Below, piece after piece: positions 35,204-44,500 of a DNA stretch of 64,000 bases. Source of the stretch: Sulfurimonas sp. GTDB lineage: Bacteria > Campylobacterota > Campylobacteria > Campylobacterales > Sulfurimonadaceae. Location of the stretch: contig NZ_JALSKT010000083.1 in the NCBI RefSeq assembly GCF_026988655.1, positions 18,426 to 82,425 on the forward strand, written 5' to 3'. Position numbers and translations under genes: made by a program. Numbering within the stretch: position 1 is the first letter of the stretch; every line of letters starts with the position of its first letter. The notes below the pieces were generated by a model. It worked only from the letters and a program-made list of their open reading frames with translations, was not told the DNA's origin and searched no databases.

Positions 35204-36439
35204 ATGAACAGCATCTCGCAAGATTTTGCCCCTCCCTTTAAACTTATAGCTCCCTTTTTTATTATTGGGGGGTTTTTCTATATCCTCTCTAGTTTAGCTG
35301 TTTTCTTATTTGATGTTGATGATTTACTCTTTAGTTCCCCAGCTGTCATTAGTTTTATGCATCTCTTTTTATTAGGATTTGTTATGATGACCATCTTTGG
35401 CGCGATGGCTCAGCTTGTTCCAGTTGTTCTTGAAGTAGGGCATTTTGGTGTAGAGCTTTTTTATGCTATTTGGCCCTTGCTTCTCATAGGTACACTTTTG
35501 ATGGTATTTGGATTTTTATATTCGGCTGCCTTATTGCCCTATGGAGGGATGATTGTCCTTATCAGTATGATGATATTTGTTGGTGAGATATTTTTAACTA
35601 TAAAAAAAGTAGAGAAGCTTACACTTGTGATGAGTAGTGTTTTAATATCAAATACTTTTTTATTTTTTGGGATTATATTTGGCTTGCTAATGGCACTTGC
35701 GTATGCAGGGACAATTTCATTAGATATCTCACAAATGCTTCGTGCGCATATCTATTTAGTTGTGGGTGGTTACATTGGTGTTACTATCATGGGACTCTCC
35801 ATCGTCCTTGTACCTATGTTTACACTCTCACATAGTTTTTCATTAGTACCATTGAGAATTTCGATAAGTCTAATGAGTGTGGGTGTCGTAAGTGTCGTGC
35901 TATCATCCCTCTTTAATGCGAATGCTTTAGCATATCTAGGTTACTTTTTATCATTTTCTTCTTTGCTTTTTTATTTTTATATTATTTACATTATTTATAA
36001 AACGCGACCAAGAAAAGAGAACGATATTTATGCTATTTCTTTGATGTTTTCCTACTCTGCAATGCTCGTAGGCTTAGTCTTTGCCGTGCTTTATTTTATA
36101 CTCAATGAAGAGCGATTTATGTTAGCGTCTGCTTGGGTATTTTTCTTTGGCTTTTTTGGCTTTTTGATAACAGGGCATATCTATAAAATAATCCCATTTT
36201 TGGTATGGTTTGAGCGATTTTCTCCTCTTGTTGGAAAACAAAAGATTCCGATGCTCGCAGATATGATACCTCAAAAAAGTTCACAGGCACAGTTTGTTTT
36301 TTCAAGTGTTGGTGTAGTCTTGGTGACTATTGCTATAGTAACAAAGAGCGATATGCTTTTACATGGAGGTGCATCATTTTTATTTATCGGTGCGCTTGCT
36401 TTTGTAAGAAGTATGCTCTATATGATAAATTTTAAATAA
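35204..36439 (+). CDS. NnrS/haem-copper-oxidase-I-like membrane protein
   Basis: 411 residues with about twelve membrane helices. Three His-containing stretches line up with haem-copper-like or NnrS proteins: SFMHLFLLGFVMMTIFGAMAQ (about 50), RAHIYLVVGGYIGVTIMGL (about 183) and TGHIYKIIPFLVWFERFSPL (about 325). Proteins of this type in Campylobacterota are often annotated as cytochrome c oxidase subunit I-like and occur in nitrogen-oxide clusters; NnrS is a haem- and copper-containing protein that relieves NO stress. No CuA or CXXCH partner is encoded. It is the second gene after the FNR-like site. The assignment is by pattern, not by search. Confidence 0.65.
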   Translation: MNSISQDFAPPFKLIAPFFIIGGFFYILSSLAVFLFDVDDLLFSSPAVISFMHLFLLGFVMMTIFGAMAQLVPVVLEVGHFGVELFYAIWPLLLIGTLLMVFGFLYSAALLPYGGMIVLISMMIFVGEIFLTIKKVEKLTLVMSSVLISNTFLFFGIIFGLLMALAYAGTISLDISQMLRAHIYLVVGGYIGVTIMGLSIVLVPMFTLSHSFSLVPLRISISLMSVGVVSVVLSSLFNANALAYLGYFLSFSSLLFYFYIIYIIYKTRPRKENDIYAISLMFSYSAMLVGLVFAVLYFILNEERFMLASAWVFFFGFFGFLITGHIYKIIPFLVWFERFSPLVGKQKIPMLADMIPQKSSQAQFVFSSVGVVLVTIAIVTKSDMLLHGGASFLFIGALAFVRSMLYMINFK

Positions 36440-36450
36440 AGGATAGAAAA

Positions 36451-36753
36451 ATGATGTACACAAAAGATGAAATATTTCAAGCTATCTCAACTGTAATTGA
36501 TCCTGAAGTTGGTTTTAACCTTGTAGAGATGGGGCTTATATATGATGCCTCAAGCGATGATGAGGGAAATGTAAAAGTAACGATGACGCTCTCAACAAAA
36601 GCCTGTCCACTACATCAAATGATCCTTCAATGGGTTAAAGAAGCAGTTGAAAAACTACCTAATGTTAAAGATGTTGACATTGAAGTCGTTTGGGAACCAG
36701 CATGGAATATCTCAATGGCAGATGATAATGTTAAAAAAGCACTTGGTGCTTAG
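36451..36753 (+). CDS. MIP18/DUF59-type iron-sulfur assembly protein
   Basis: 100 residues covering one DUF59 (MIP18/PaaD-like) domain: VIDPEVGFNLVEMGLIYDAS at the start, the conserved Cys in TLSTKACPLHQMILQWVKEAVEKL (about 48) and IEVVWEPAWNISMM-like closing segment (the sequence has NISMAD). These proteins help fit iron-sulfur clusters into targets. Here it lies 12 bases after the NnrS-like gene and would be expressed with it, consistent with repair of clusters damaged by NO. GGATAG is upstream of ATG ATG; the first ATG is used. Confidence 0.85.
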   Translation: MMYTKDEIFQAISTVIDPEVGFNLVEMGLIYDASSDDEGNVKVTMTLSTKACPLHQMILQWVKEAVEKLPNVKDVDIEVVWEPAWNISMADDNVKKALGA

Positions 36754-36814
36754 TAGGTCTTAATTCTTCTTAAACTATGTTATTATTGTGAAAATATAGC
36801 GAAAAGGCTAAAGT

Positions 36815-37384
36815 ATGAGTTATTTTCCAGCTTTTTTAAAGCTTGAGGGCAAAAAAATTTTGATTGTCGGTGGTGGAAACATTGCGTATGAAAAACTAGA
36901 GAAGCTTTTAGACTTTACTACAGATATTCACATTGTCGCAGTGGAGTTTTCTCAAATGATGACTGCAAAGATAAAAGAAAAAGGGCTGACTTATGAGCAA
37001 AGAACTTATAAAAAAGGTGATATTGCTGAGGTGGCTATTGTTATCATAGCAGTAGATGACATCTCCTTACAAGCTGAAATATTTGAAGAGTCAAAAGAGT
37101 ATAAATGTTTATGCAATGCTGTGGATTCGGTAAATTATTGTGATTTTATTTTTCCTTCATATATGAAAGAGGGTGATTTAACCATCGCTGTTTCAACATC
37201 AGGTGCATCACCTGCAATGGCAAAATACTTACGGACTTATTTGCAAGAGTTAATACCCAAAAATATTGGAAGATTTTTGCAGGAGATGAAGGTACTGCGT
37301 TTGACTTTGCCAAAAGGAAAAGAGAGAATGAAAACCTTAGATGAAAAAGCAAAAAACTACATCCAAGAGTGGAGTAAATTTTAA
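36815..37384 (+). CDS. Precorrin-2 dehydrogenase / sirohydrochlorin ferrochelatase-like
   Basis: 189 residues matching the N-terminal CysG (Met8) domain: FLKLEGKKILIVGGGNIAYEKLEKLL for NAD binding, then NYCDFIFPSYMKEGDLTIAVSTSGASPAMAKYLR, which contains the catalytic Asp segment and the ISTxGxSP loop. It oxidises precorrin-2 to sirohydrochlorin; whether it also inserts iron cannot be told. The methyltransferase half of CysG is encoded separately by cobA at 38297. Sirohaem serves sulfite or nitrite reductases, and the haem d1 route also passes through precorrin-2. It ends exactly one base before the convergent TrpD-like gene stop. Confidence 0.88.
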   Translation: MSYFPAFLKLEGKKILIVGGGNIAYEKLEKLLDFTTDIHIVAVEFSQMMTAKIKEKGLTYEQRTYKKGDIAEVAIVIIAVDDISLQAEIFEESKEYKCLCNAVDSVNYCDFIFPSYMKEGDLTIAVSTSGASPAMAKYLRTYLQELIPKNIGRFLQEMKVLRLTLPKGKERMKTLDEKAKNYIQEWSKF

Positions 37385-38293
37385 TTATAAATCAGTCGTA
37401 CATCCAAGTAAATCATATCCATCTTCTATACTTTGTGTTTTTTTTGCGACAAAGAGATAGATGGCTGCGTTGAGGCGAGCAAGTTTTATGTACTCATCTG
37501 AAGGGTTTTTTAGTTCTTGAAGTGAATCTTCGAGAGTGATCTTATCCCATGATTTCTTATAATGGATACCAAAATATTTCGGATCTATTGTAAATTCGCT
37601 AATATCATCATTAGCAACAATCCATAAATTTCCTTTACTAAATAGCTCTGGTGTTCCCTCGTTTCCCTGAATAAGTGCAAAATTTTTATATCTTTTAGAA
37701 AAAACAGCTGCATATTTTTTTACATAGGGCTTGTGAAATACACCTGTAATGGCATAATCACTTTGTGCAACACCAGAAAGCTTTTCTATAGTGTTAAACG
37801 CAGTACGTAAACCAAGTTTATTTCTAATGTCAGTAAGTTTGTGGAGCTTGTGAAAAAATTTTTCTCTATCGAAATAATGGATATTATGTTCAAGGTTCGT
37901 TTCATTTATAATCTCTTTAATAGGTATACCATTTTTTGCAGGTTGTTTATCATCACCAACTAGAATGAGATTGAGGTTTTGTTTTTGAAGTGCTTGTGCT
38001 GCGAGTGAAAAAATATAAGGATTTTTTACTTTACCATCAAACGGATAACCAAGTTCTATGGAGTTTTCAACTTTACTTTTGGTGGTGTTTTTATCAAAAG
38101 CTGCCAATGAGCCACGAAATTCATCAATTGTTTCAGGTTTTAGTCTCCATCCTAGCAAAAAAGCAGCGATTTGTTCACTTGAAACACTCTGGTTCAAAAT
38201 CTGTTGCATCATATCTTCTGCTTCATCAAAGCTTAAATCTCTGTTCCCTTTTGGTCCGGTACCCACTGCACGTATATAGTTAAAAAAATCCAT
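37385..38293 (-). CDS. TrpD-like glycosyl/phosphoribosyl transferase (family 3)
   Basis: 302 residues related to anthranilate phosphoribosyltransferase: N-terminal helices GNRDLSFDEAEDMMQQILNQSVSSEQIAAFLLGWRLKPET, a FDGKVKNP segment in place of the D-x-x-G-T-G-G-D loop, and LGLRTAFNTIEKLSGVA near residue 160. The classic GTGGD and anthranilate-binding residues are changed, so it is not the tryptophan enzyme; it fits the TrpD2/YbiB-like group of unknown substrate, some members of which bind nucleic acid. It starts three bases after the cobA stop, so the two are co-transcribed. Its stop abuts the sirohaem gene stop. Confidence 0.75.
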   Translation of the reverse strand: MDFFNYIRAVGTGPKGNRDLSFDEAEDMMQQILNQSVSSEQIAAFLLGWRLKPETIDEFRGSLAAFDKNTTKSKVENSIELGYPFDGKVKNPYIFSLAAQALQKQNLNLILVGDDKQPAKNGIPIKEIINETNLEHNIHYFDREKFFHKLHKLTDIRNKLGLRTAFNTIEKLSGVAQSDYAITGVFHKPYVKKYAAVFSKRYKNFALIQGNEGTPELFSKGNLWIVANDDISEFTIDPKYFGIHYKKSWDKITLEDSLQELKNPSDEYIKLARLNAAIYLFVAKKTQSIEDGYDLLGCTTDL

Positions 38294-38296
38294 AGT

Positions 38297-39037
38297 TTAC
38301 CTCTCAAACCATTGTAGTTGCTCTCTAAGTGTAACAACTTTACCCACAATAATAAGTGCAGGGGTGGGAAGTCCTTTAGCTTTTTCAACGATATCCAAGA
38401 GTGTTCCTGTGACAACGCGTTGCTCTTTTGTTGTACCTCTTGATATAACAGCACAAGGATAATCATTTGGTTTACCTATTTCTCTAAGTTTAGAAGATAT
38501 TTTTTTGAGGTTGTGTAGCCCCATTAAAAAGACAATCGTCTCATCTGTTTTAAAGTTTTCCCAAGGGATTTGAGAAGTCTCTTTGTTTGGTGATTCATGT
38601 CCTGTAACTACTCTAAAACTCACCGCTACACCACGATGTGTAACAGGGATACCTGCATAAGCAGGAACACTGATAGCAGAGCTTATCCCTGGGATAATAT
38701 CGTACTCTATATTTCTTTTATGAAGATATGCACCCTCTTCACCACCACGACCAAAAACAAATGGATCTCCTCCTTTTAAACGGACGACTATACTATGCTT
38801 GAGGGCATTTTGATAGATAACTTCATTTATCTCATCTTGAGGGAGTGTATGCCGACCATCTTCTTTACCAACATAAACAAACTCACAGCCATCTTTTGCT
38901 ATTTCAAGTATTTCTGGATTGGCAAGTCTATCGTAGATGATGACATCTGCTTGTGTGATCACTTTATGGGCTTTAAGTGTCAAAAGCTCAATATCACCAG
39001 GACCTGCGCCTGTTAAGTATACTTTTGTAGTTTGCAT
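38297..39037 (-). CDS. cobA: Uroporphyrinogen-III C-methyltransferase
   Basis: 246 residues. CobA/SUMT methylates uroporphyrinogen III twice to precorrin-2 using SAM, the branch point to sirohaem, cobalamin and haem d1. Signatures: VYLTGAGPGDIELLTLKA (start), YDRLANPEIL, VVRLKGGDPFVFGRGGEEGAYL (about 85), and IPGISSAISVPAYAGIPVTHRG. With the precorrin-2 dehydrogenase at 36815 it supplies sirohaem. The ATG at 39037 is preceded by AGAGAG. Upstream are about 80 AT-rich bases before the REC gene. Confidence 0.95.
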   Translation of the reverse strand: MQTTKVYLTGAGPGDIELLTLKAHKVITQADVIIYDRLANPEILEIAKDGCEFVYVGKEDGRHTLPQDEINEVIYQNALKHSIVVRLKGGDPFVFGRGGEEGAYLHKRNIEYDIIPGISSAISVPAYAGIPVTHRGVAVSFRVVTGHESPNKETSQIPWENFKTDETIVFLMGLHNLKKISSKLREIGKPNDYPCAVISRGTTKEQRVVTGTLLDIVEKAKGLPTPALIIVGKVVTLREQLQWFER

Positions 39038-39120
39038 GCTATTCTCTCTTTTGATTTTGCTTGAGTAATATACTATTTATATGATTTAAAAAAGTTTAGA
39101 ATTGAAAAATTAAAGAATTA

Positions 39121-40236
39121 CTAATGTTTAGCTAAATATTCTTTAATCTTTTCAACAGTTTTTCTGAGTGTTTCTTTATAATTAGCCAATGAATTTTCTA
39201 GATTCTCAAAGGCATTGTTTTTGATATATTGTTTTGCTTCTTGTGCTATTTTAGTGATTTGTTTAGCTCCGATGTTGGCACCCACTCCTGATATATCTAA
39301 AAGTAAAATATCCGCTTCATTGTATTTTGCTTCTTTGAAGAGTATTGCAAGTGCATCATCTGAATGGGCATAATCTTGAAGAAATTCATTTAAAATATCT
39401 GTGTAAAAAGCATTATCATTACCACATACATCAAGCCCTTTTTTTGTATTTAAAATTTCTATGCTTGTGGAACTTGCAGAAGATGATTGTGTTTTATCTT
39501 CTGTACTTACTGCGTTTAGAGTGTTGTATGCATATAATACGTCATATAAAGAATCCATTTTTAAAGGTTTTTCAAGATGCTCACTCATTCCTGCATCTTT
39601 CATTTTTTTGACATCATCTGCTGCAGTATCACCACTGAGAGCTACAATGACTATATGACTGTACTCAGGATTTTGTCTGATGATATTTGTTGCTTCAAAA
39701 CCATCGATATTTGGTATATGCGCATCCATAAGTATCATCATAAAGTTTGTATCTTTTTCTAAAGTATCTAAAACTTCTTGACCATCATTTGCTACGACTA
39801 TTTCTATCCCACTATCAGCTAAAAGTGCTAAGATTACTTTTTGATTGATTAGATTATCTTCGGCTAAGAGAATTCTTTTTCCGGAGAATTCTTTAAAATC
39901 GTCTTTTGTGATTTTTGCATGTGGAGGAACAGGTCGTTTTGTAAATGTAAGAGGCGCTGTTTTTTCTTCTTTTTCAAGTTCTTTCTCTTCTTCTTTTATT
40001 TCAGCAGCTGCATTTTGTGTTTGCACTGTTTTTTGAGGCATATCAAAAACATCTTCTGCATGTGTTTTTTTCTCAGTTGTATTTGTGTCATATTCATCTT
40101 CAACAATTGCTTCTATATCTAACTCAATTATCTTTTTTTTAGGTTCTTTTTTAAAAATTATATAAAGAATAATAATGATAAATATACCTAAAGCTGCGAG
40201 GATTTCATTTTGATAAGCTGCAATTTGAGAAAACAT
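39121..40236 (-). CDS. Membrane-anchored response regulator with degenerate HPt domain
   Basis: About 371 residues. ATG 40236 (MFSQIAAY, AAGG upstream) is preferred to 40269. One membrane helix at about 10-27 is followed by an acidic and Glu-rich linker to about 115. Receiver domain 120-240: RILLAEDNLINQK, phospho-acceptor Asp in ILMDAHIPNIDG, LSGDTA and HLEKPLKM. The C-terminal 100 residues fold like an HPt (LLLDISGVGANIGAKQI), but where the phosphorylated His is expected (AHTLKG) the sequence has Leu, so it should not carry phosphate. No kinase is adjacent. A receiver fixed to the membrane with a dead HPt suggests docking rather than relay. Confidence 0.8.
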   Translation of the reverse strand: MFSQIAAYQNEILAALGIFIIIILYIIFKKEPKKKIIELDIEAIVEDEYDTNTTEKKTHAEDVFDMPQKTVQTQNAAAEIKEEEKELEKEEKTAPLTFTKRPVPPHAKITKDDFKEFSGKRILLAEDNLINQKVILALLADSGIEIVVANDGQEVLDTLEKDTNFMMILMDAHIPNIDGFEATNIIRQNPEYSHIVIVALSGDTAADDVKKMKDAGMSEHLEKPLKMDSLYDVLYAYNTLNAVSTEDKTQSSSASSTSIEILNTKKGLDVCGNDNAFYTDILNEFLQDYAHSDDALAILFKEAKYNEADILLLDISGVGANIGAKQITKIAQEAKQYIKNNAFENLENSLANYKETLRKTVEKIKEYLAKH

Positions 40237-40339
40237 AAAAGACCTTTTTTTATTATTTTGCTCAATCATACAGTATAAAAAATTAAACCTAAATCAATTT
40301 TGCTGTATAATCACTTAAAATATTTAGATAGGGTTTATT

Positions 40340-41263
40340 TTGCAAAACATTCCACACATACCAGTGCTTTACAGAGAAGTTATAGAAACTTTTAAAGATA
40401 TAGAAGATGGCATAATTATTGATTGTACAATGGGCTACGGTGGACACTCTTCAATGATTTTAGATGCAAACCCAAATATCAAACTCATAGGCATTGATCA
40501 AGATCAGACTGCCATTGACTTCTCAAGGGAGCGCTTAGAAAAATATGGTGAGCGCGTAGAGATAAGAAAAGGGCGCTTTTCAAATGTCATCAAAGAGATT
40601 TTGAGTGAGGTAAACGCAGCTGAGATTAAAGGGATACTCGCAGACATAGGTGTTTCATCTTTGCAGCTTGACCAAAAAGAGAGAGGCTTCTCTTATGAGA
40701 GCGAAAACCTTGATATGCGTATGGATAAAGGTGCCTCTCTTAGTGCGTCAAATGTTGTAAACGAATATGCAAAGTCTGAGCTTGAAAACATACTATTAGA
40801 GTATGGTGAGCTAAGAAACTACAAAAAGATTGCAGATGTCATCGTTCAAAATCGTCCTTTTACTTCAGCAAAAGAACTGAGTGAAGCAGTAAAGCCACAT
40901 ATGCCAAGAGGAAAGAAAATTCATCCTGCAACACTTTTAATGCAAGCCATACGCATAGAGGTCAATGATGAGCTAGGTGAATTAAAAACACTCTTGAAAA
41001 ACATCGAAGAAGCAGAACTTCCAGAGGCGAGAGTTGCCATCATCTCTTTTCATTCACTTGAAGACCGTATAGTAAAAAAAGAGTTTGTACGCTGGTCGAA
41101 GTCATGTATCTGTCCTGCGGAAGCTTTTCGTTGCAGTTGTGGTAATGATCACCAGCTTGGAAAGATTTTGACTAGAAAACCAGTAATGGCTCAAGATGAT
41201 GAGTTAAAAGAAAATGCAAGAAGTCGCAGTGCAAAAATGCGAGTATTTCAAATGGATAGATAA
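40340..41263 (+). CDS. rsmH: 16S rRNA (cytosine1402-N4)-methyltransferase
   Basis: RsmH (MraW), 307 residues, methylates C1402 in the ribosomal P site. Start is TTG at 40340 (product MQNIPHIPVLYREVIE), which fits the family N-terminus; TAGGG lies upstream. Conserved pieces: IIDCTMGYGGHSSMIL for SAM, IGIDQDQTAIDFSRERL, GILADIGVSSLQLDQKERGFSY, and near the end IISFHSLEDRIVKKEF and TRKPVMAQDDELKENARSRSAKMRV. As in most bacteria it leads a division-gene group: the next gene has the FtsL pattern. They overlap as TAATG. Confidence 0.95.
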   Translation: MQNIPHIPVLYREVIETFKDIEDGIIIDCTMGYGGHSSMILDANPNIKLIGIDQDQTAIDFSRERLEKYGERVEIRKGRFSNVIKEILSEVNAAEIKGILADIGVSSLQLDQKERGFSYESENLDMRMDKGASLSASNVVNEYAKSELENILLEYGELRNYKKIADVIVQNRPFTSAKELSEAVKPHMPRGKKIHPATLLMQAIRIEVNDELGELKTLLKNIEEAELPEARVAIISFHSLEDRIVKKEFVRWSKSCICPAEAFRCSCGNDHQLGKILTRKPVMAQDDELKENARSRSAKMRVFQMDR

Positions 41264-41541
41264 TGAGTGAAAAAGATGAACTTTTAGATGAGGTTGATGA
41301 TCTTTTTAGAGCTAAACGCAGCTTAGATTTCAACTACTTTCTTTATGTACTTTTAACCTTAGTCTTTGTTGCTATGTTTGCTTTTCCTAAGATTTATATT
41401 ACAGAGCAAATTTACTTTAAAAGTAGGGATATCTCAAAATTAAAAGTAGAGTATGATACGCTTAAAGAAGAAAATAAAATCATTAATGCTTCAGTAGAGT
41501 CGATAAAATTCAAAAACCAGATACTAGATACACTTTTTTAA
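41263..41541 (+). CDS. FtsL-like small division protein
   Basis: 92 residues: a short acidic cytoplasmic segment, one helix at about 25-46 (FLYVLLTLVFVAMFAF), then a periplasmic coiled coil (SKLKVEYDTLKEENKIINASVESIKFKNQILDTLF). FtsL proteins have little sequence conservation; the assignment rests on topology, length and the place directly after rsmH, where ftsL normally lies. FtsL would join FtsB and FtsQ to activate the septal synthase. No ftsI follows; instead an RND pump gene begins 15 bases later. Confidence 0.7.
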   Translation: MSEKDELLDEVDDLFRAKRSLDFNYFLYVLLTLVFVAMFAFPKIYITEQIYFKSRDISKLKVEYDTLKEENKIINASVESIKFKNQILDTLF

Positions 41542-41556
41542 AATAAAGGAATACGT

Positions 41557-44500
41557 TTGATCCGTAAATTTATACAGTTTGCTATAGAAAAACCACTTTT
41601 AAATCACATACTTCTTATATTTATCTTTATGCTTTCTATTTTTGCATATGTAAATATTCCAAAAGAGATATTTCCTCCTATGAATATGGATAAAATCACT
41701 ATCAATGGTGCTTATGCGGGAACATCAGCTGACATCCTTGATAAGATGGTTGTTCAAAGTATTGAAGATGATTTACAAAATATTGATGAACTTGAAGATA
41801 TAAAAAGTAGCATTAAAAATGGCTCTTTTAATATAACGGCTGAGATTAAAACGGGTTCTGATAATATTCTTGTACTTAATGATGTCAAGGATGTTGTCAG
41901 CGGGGTAAAAAAAGATCTGCCAGCAGATATGAATGAGCCTGTGGCTAAGATACAGACACATGCTTTTCCTCTTGTGCTTATCGCTCTCTCTGGTAATGTA
42001 TCTAAGGCCGAACTTTTAGATAGAGCGGATGAGCTTAAAAGTGAGCTGAGTAAGTTTAAAGATTTGAGTGATATTACTGTTCGCGGTGATGCAGAAGAAG
42101 AACTCTCTATAAAACTCAATCCTGAAAAAATACGAGCTTATGGACTCTCTGCCAAGCTTGTAGTAGCACAGATAAGTAAAATAAGTTCAATCTTCCCAAT
42201 AGGGACGATAAAAGAAAAAGCAAATCATCTCTATATCTCAACCTACAATGGTGAAAAAACCAAAAAAGCCATAGAAAATACCACGATAGTTGTGGGTGAT
42301 GTAAAGCTAAGGATAGGGGATGTCGCTGATGTTGCCTTTAAGCTGAGTGATGAGGTGGAACTCTCTCATTATAATGGTGTACGTAATGTCTCTGTTAATG
42401 TGACTAAAAGTAAAGATGGCAATGCTATTGCTCTAGTTCGGGATATACGCAAGCTTTTAAAAGAGCAAAAGTTAAAACATCCCGAGCTCAATTATAATAT
42501 CTACACAGATACTTCTATCTGGATTAAAAATCGTCTCAATGTTGTTTTCTCAAATATAGCTTTTGGACTTGCTCTTGTCTTTTTAGCAATGTTGATTTTT
42601 ATAAACAAAGGTATTGCTTTTGTTGTGGCACTTGGTATTCCTGTGAGTTTTATGATAGGGCTTATAGCGACTGAATTACTTGGTGACAGTTTAAATATGC
42701 TTTCTCTTTTGGGTGCGCTTATAGCCCTTGGAATGCTCGTGGATGAGGCCATAGTAGTCGCTGAAAATATCTACCGCCATCTTGAAGAGGGGATGGATAG
42801 AAAAGAGGCAGTGATAAATGGAGCGGCTGAGATGTTTCCTGCCGTCCTCACTGCTACATTGACGACAGTTTTTGCATTTTTACCAATGCTTTTGATGACG
42901 GGTGAGATGGGAATGTTTATAAAAATTATTCCTATTATGATTACCGTTTTATTACTTTCCTCACTTTTTGAAGCTTTTTATTTTCTTCCTCTCCATGCGC
43001 ATGACTTTTTAAAAGTCTCCAAAAGTGGAAGTTTTACAAAAAGATTTTGGGATAAAATGTACACTTGGTATAGTAAAGTTTTACATTTTGTTTTTAAAAG
43101 AAAGATTACTTCTTTACTTCTTATCGTTGTGAGTATTTTGGCACTTGAATTTGTTATGATTAAAAATGCTAAGTTTCAACTGTTTCCTGATTTTGATAAC
43201 ACTCAAATATATGTTTATGGAAAAGTGAACATCAACAATGAGCTTAGAGATACGGAAAAAATAGTCTCAGATCTTGAGGGTATCATCTTAAAAAATGTGG
43301 ATAAAGAGAATGTATCATCTGTTACTTCTGTTATCGGTTTTAAAATGGACTCTAAAAACAGAGCCGAACTTGGCGAAAATATGTTTCACATTTTTGTTGA
43401 TTTGCATGAGAGAGCACCTGTAAACTTATTTGATAAATATATCAGTCCTTATCTTTCTATAGAATACGACGCAAGTGTGCAAACAAGACAAGTAGATGCA
43501 AAAGATATAGCAAAAAACATCAAAGCAGAACTTGCAGCTATAAAAGAGCGTAAAGATAAAGAAGGGAAGCCTCTTTTTGAAGAACTTGTTGTCAAAGTTC
43601 CTGGAGCTGGTGTTGTAGCAAATGATGTTGAGATAGGACTAAGCTCTAAAGATGGCAAAGATGTTGTTCCTTATCTCAAATCTTTAGAAAAAGAGTTAGC
43701 AAAGATACAAGGTGTCTTTAACATTTCTGATGATGCGACTTTGGGTGAAAAAGAGCTCAAACTGCGAGTGAATAGCTACGGACAAGAGTTAGGGTTTAAT
43801 GAAACAGATATTTCAAATGAACTCAGAGCCTATTATCTCAAAGGTGAATATGGAAAACTCTTTAATGACAAAGGTCTGATTCGTATCAGAATTGAAAGTG
43901 ATTTGGATAAGAGCATTGATTCTATACAAAACATAGAACTCCAAGTACCTTCTTCAAACAAATATGTACAACTCAGAGATATTTGTGATTATAAATATAT
44001 TCAAAGTTTTGTAACTTTAAAAAAAGAGGATGCAAAACGTGTGCGTAGTTTGTACGCTTCCATAGATAAAAAAGTCATCACTTCTTCAGAAGTAATGCAA
44101 AAGATTAGACCGTTTTTGAAAAAAGTAGAAGATGCAGGTATAAGTGTAGATATAAAAGGTGAAGAAAAAGAGAACAATAAAAATAAAAAAGAGATGATGC
44201 AGTCTGGACTTATAGCAATATTTTTGATATTTATCACACTTGTTTGGCTGTTTGATTCTATCAAAAAATCACTTATTGTTATTAGCACCATTCCTCTTGT
44301 TTTGCTTGGTGTTTATGTCGGGCACTGGTTGATGGGGCTCAACCTTACTATGCCGGGACTTATAGGTATCGTTGGACTTGCGGGAGTTGTTGTCAATGAT
44401 GGACTCATCATGGTGGACTTTATAAAAAATGCAAAAGATACAGAGGAGTTGATGCGTCGCGCAAAAACACGACTCAGACCTATCTTGCTGACATCATTGA

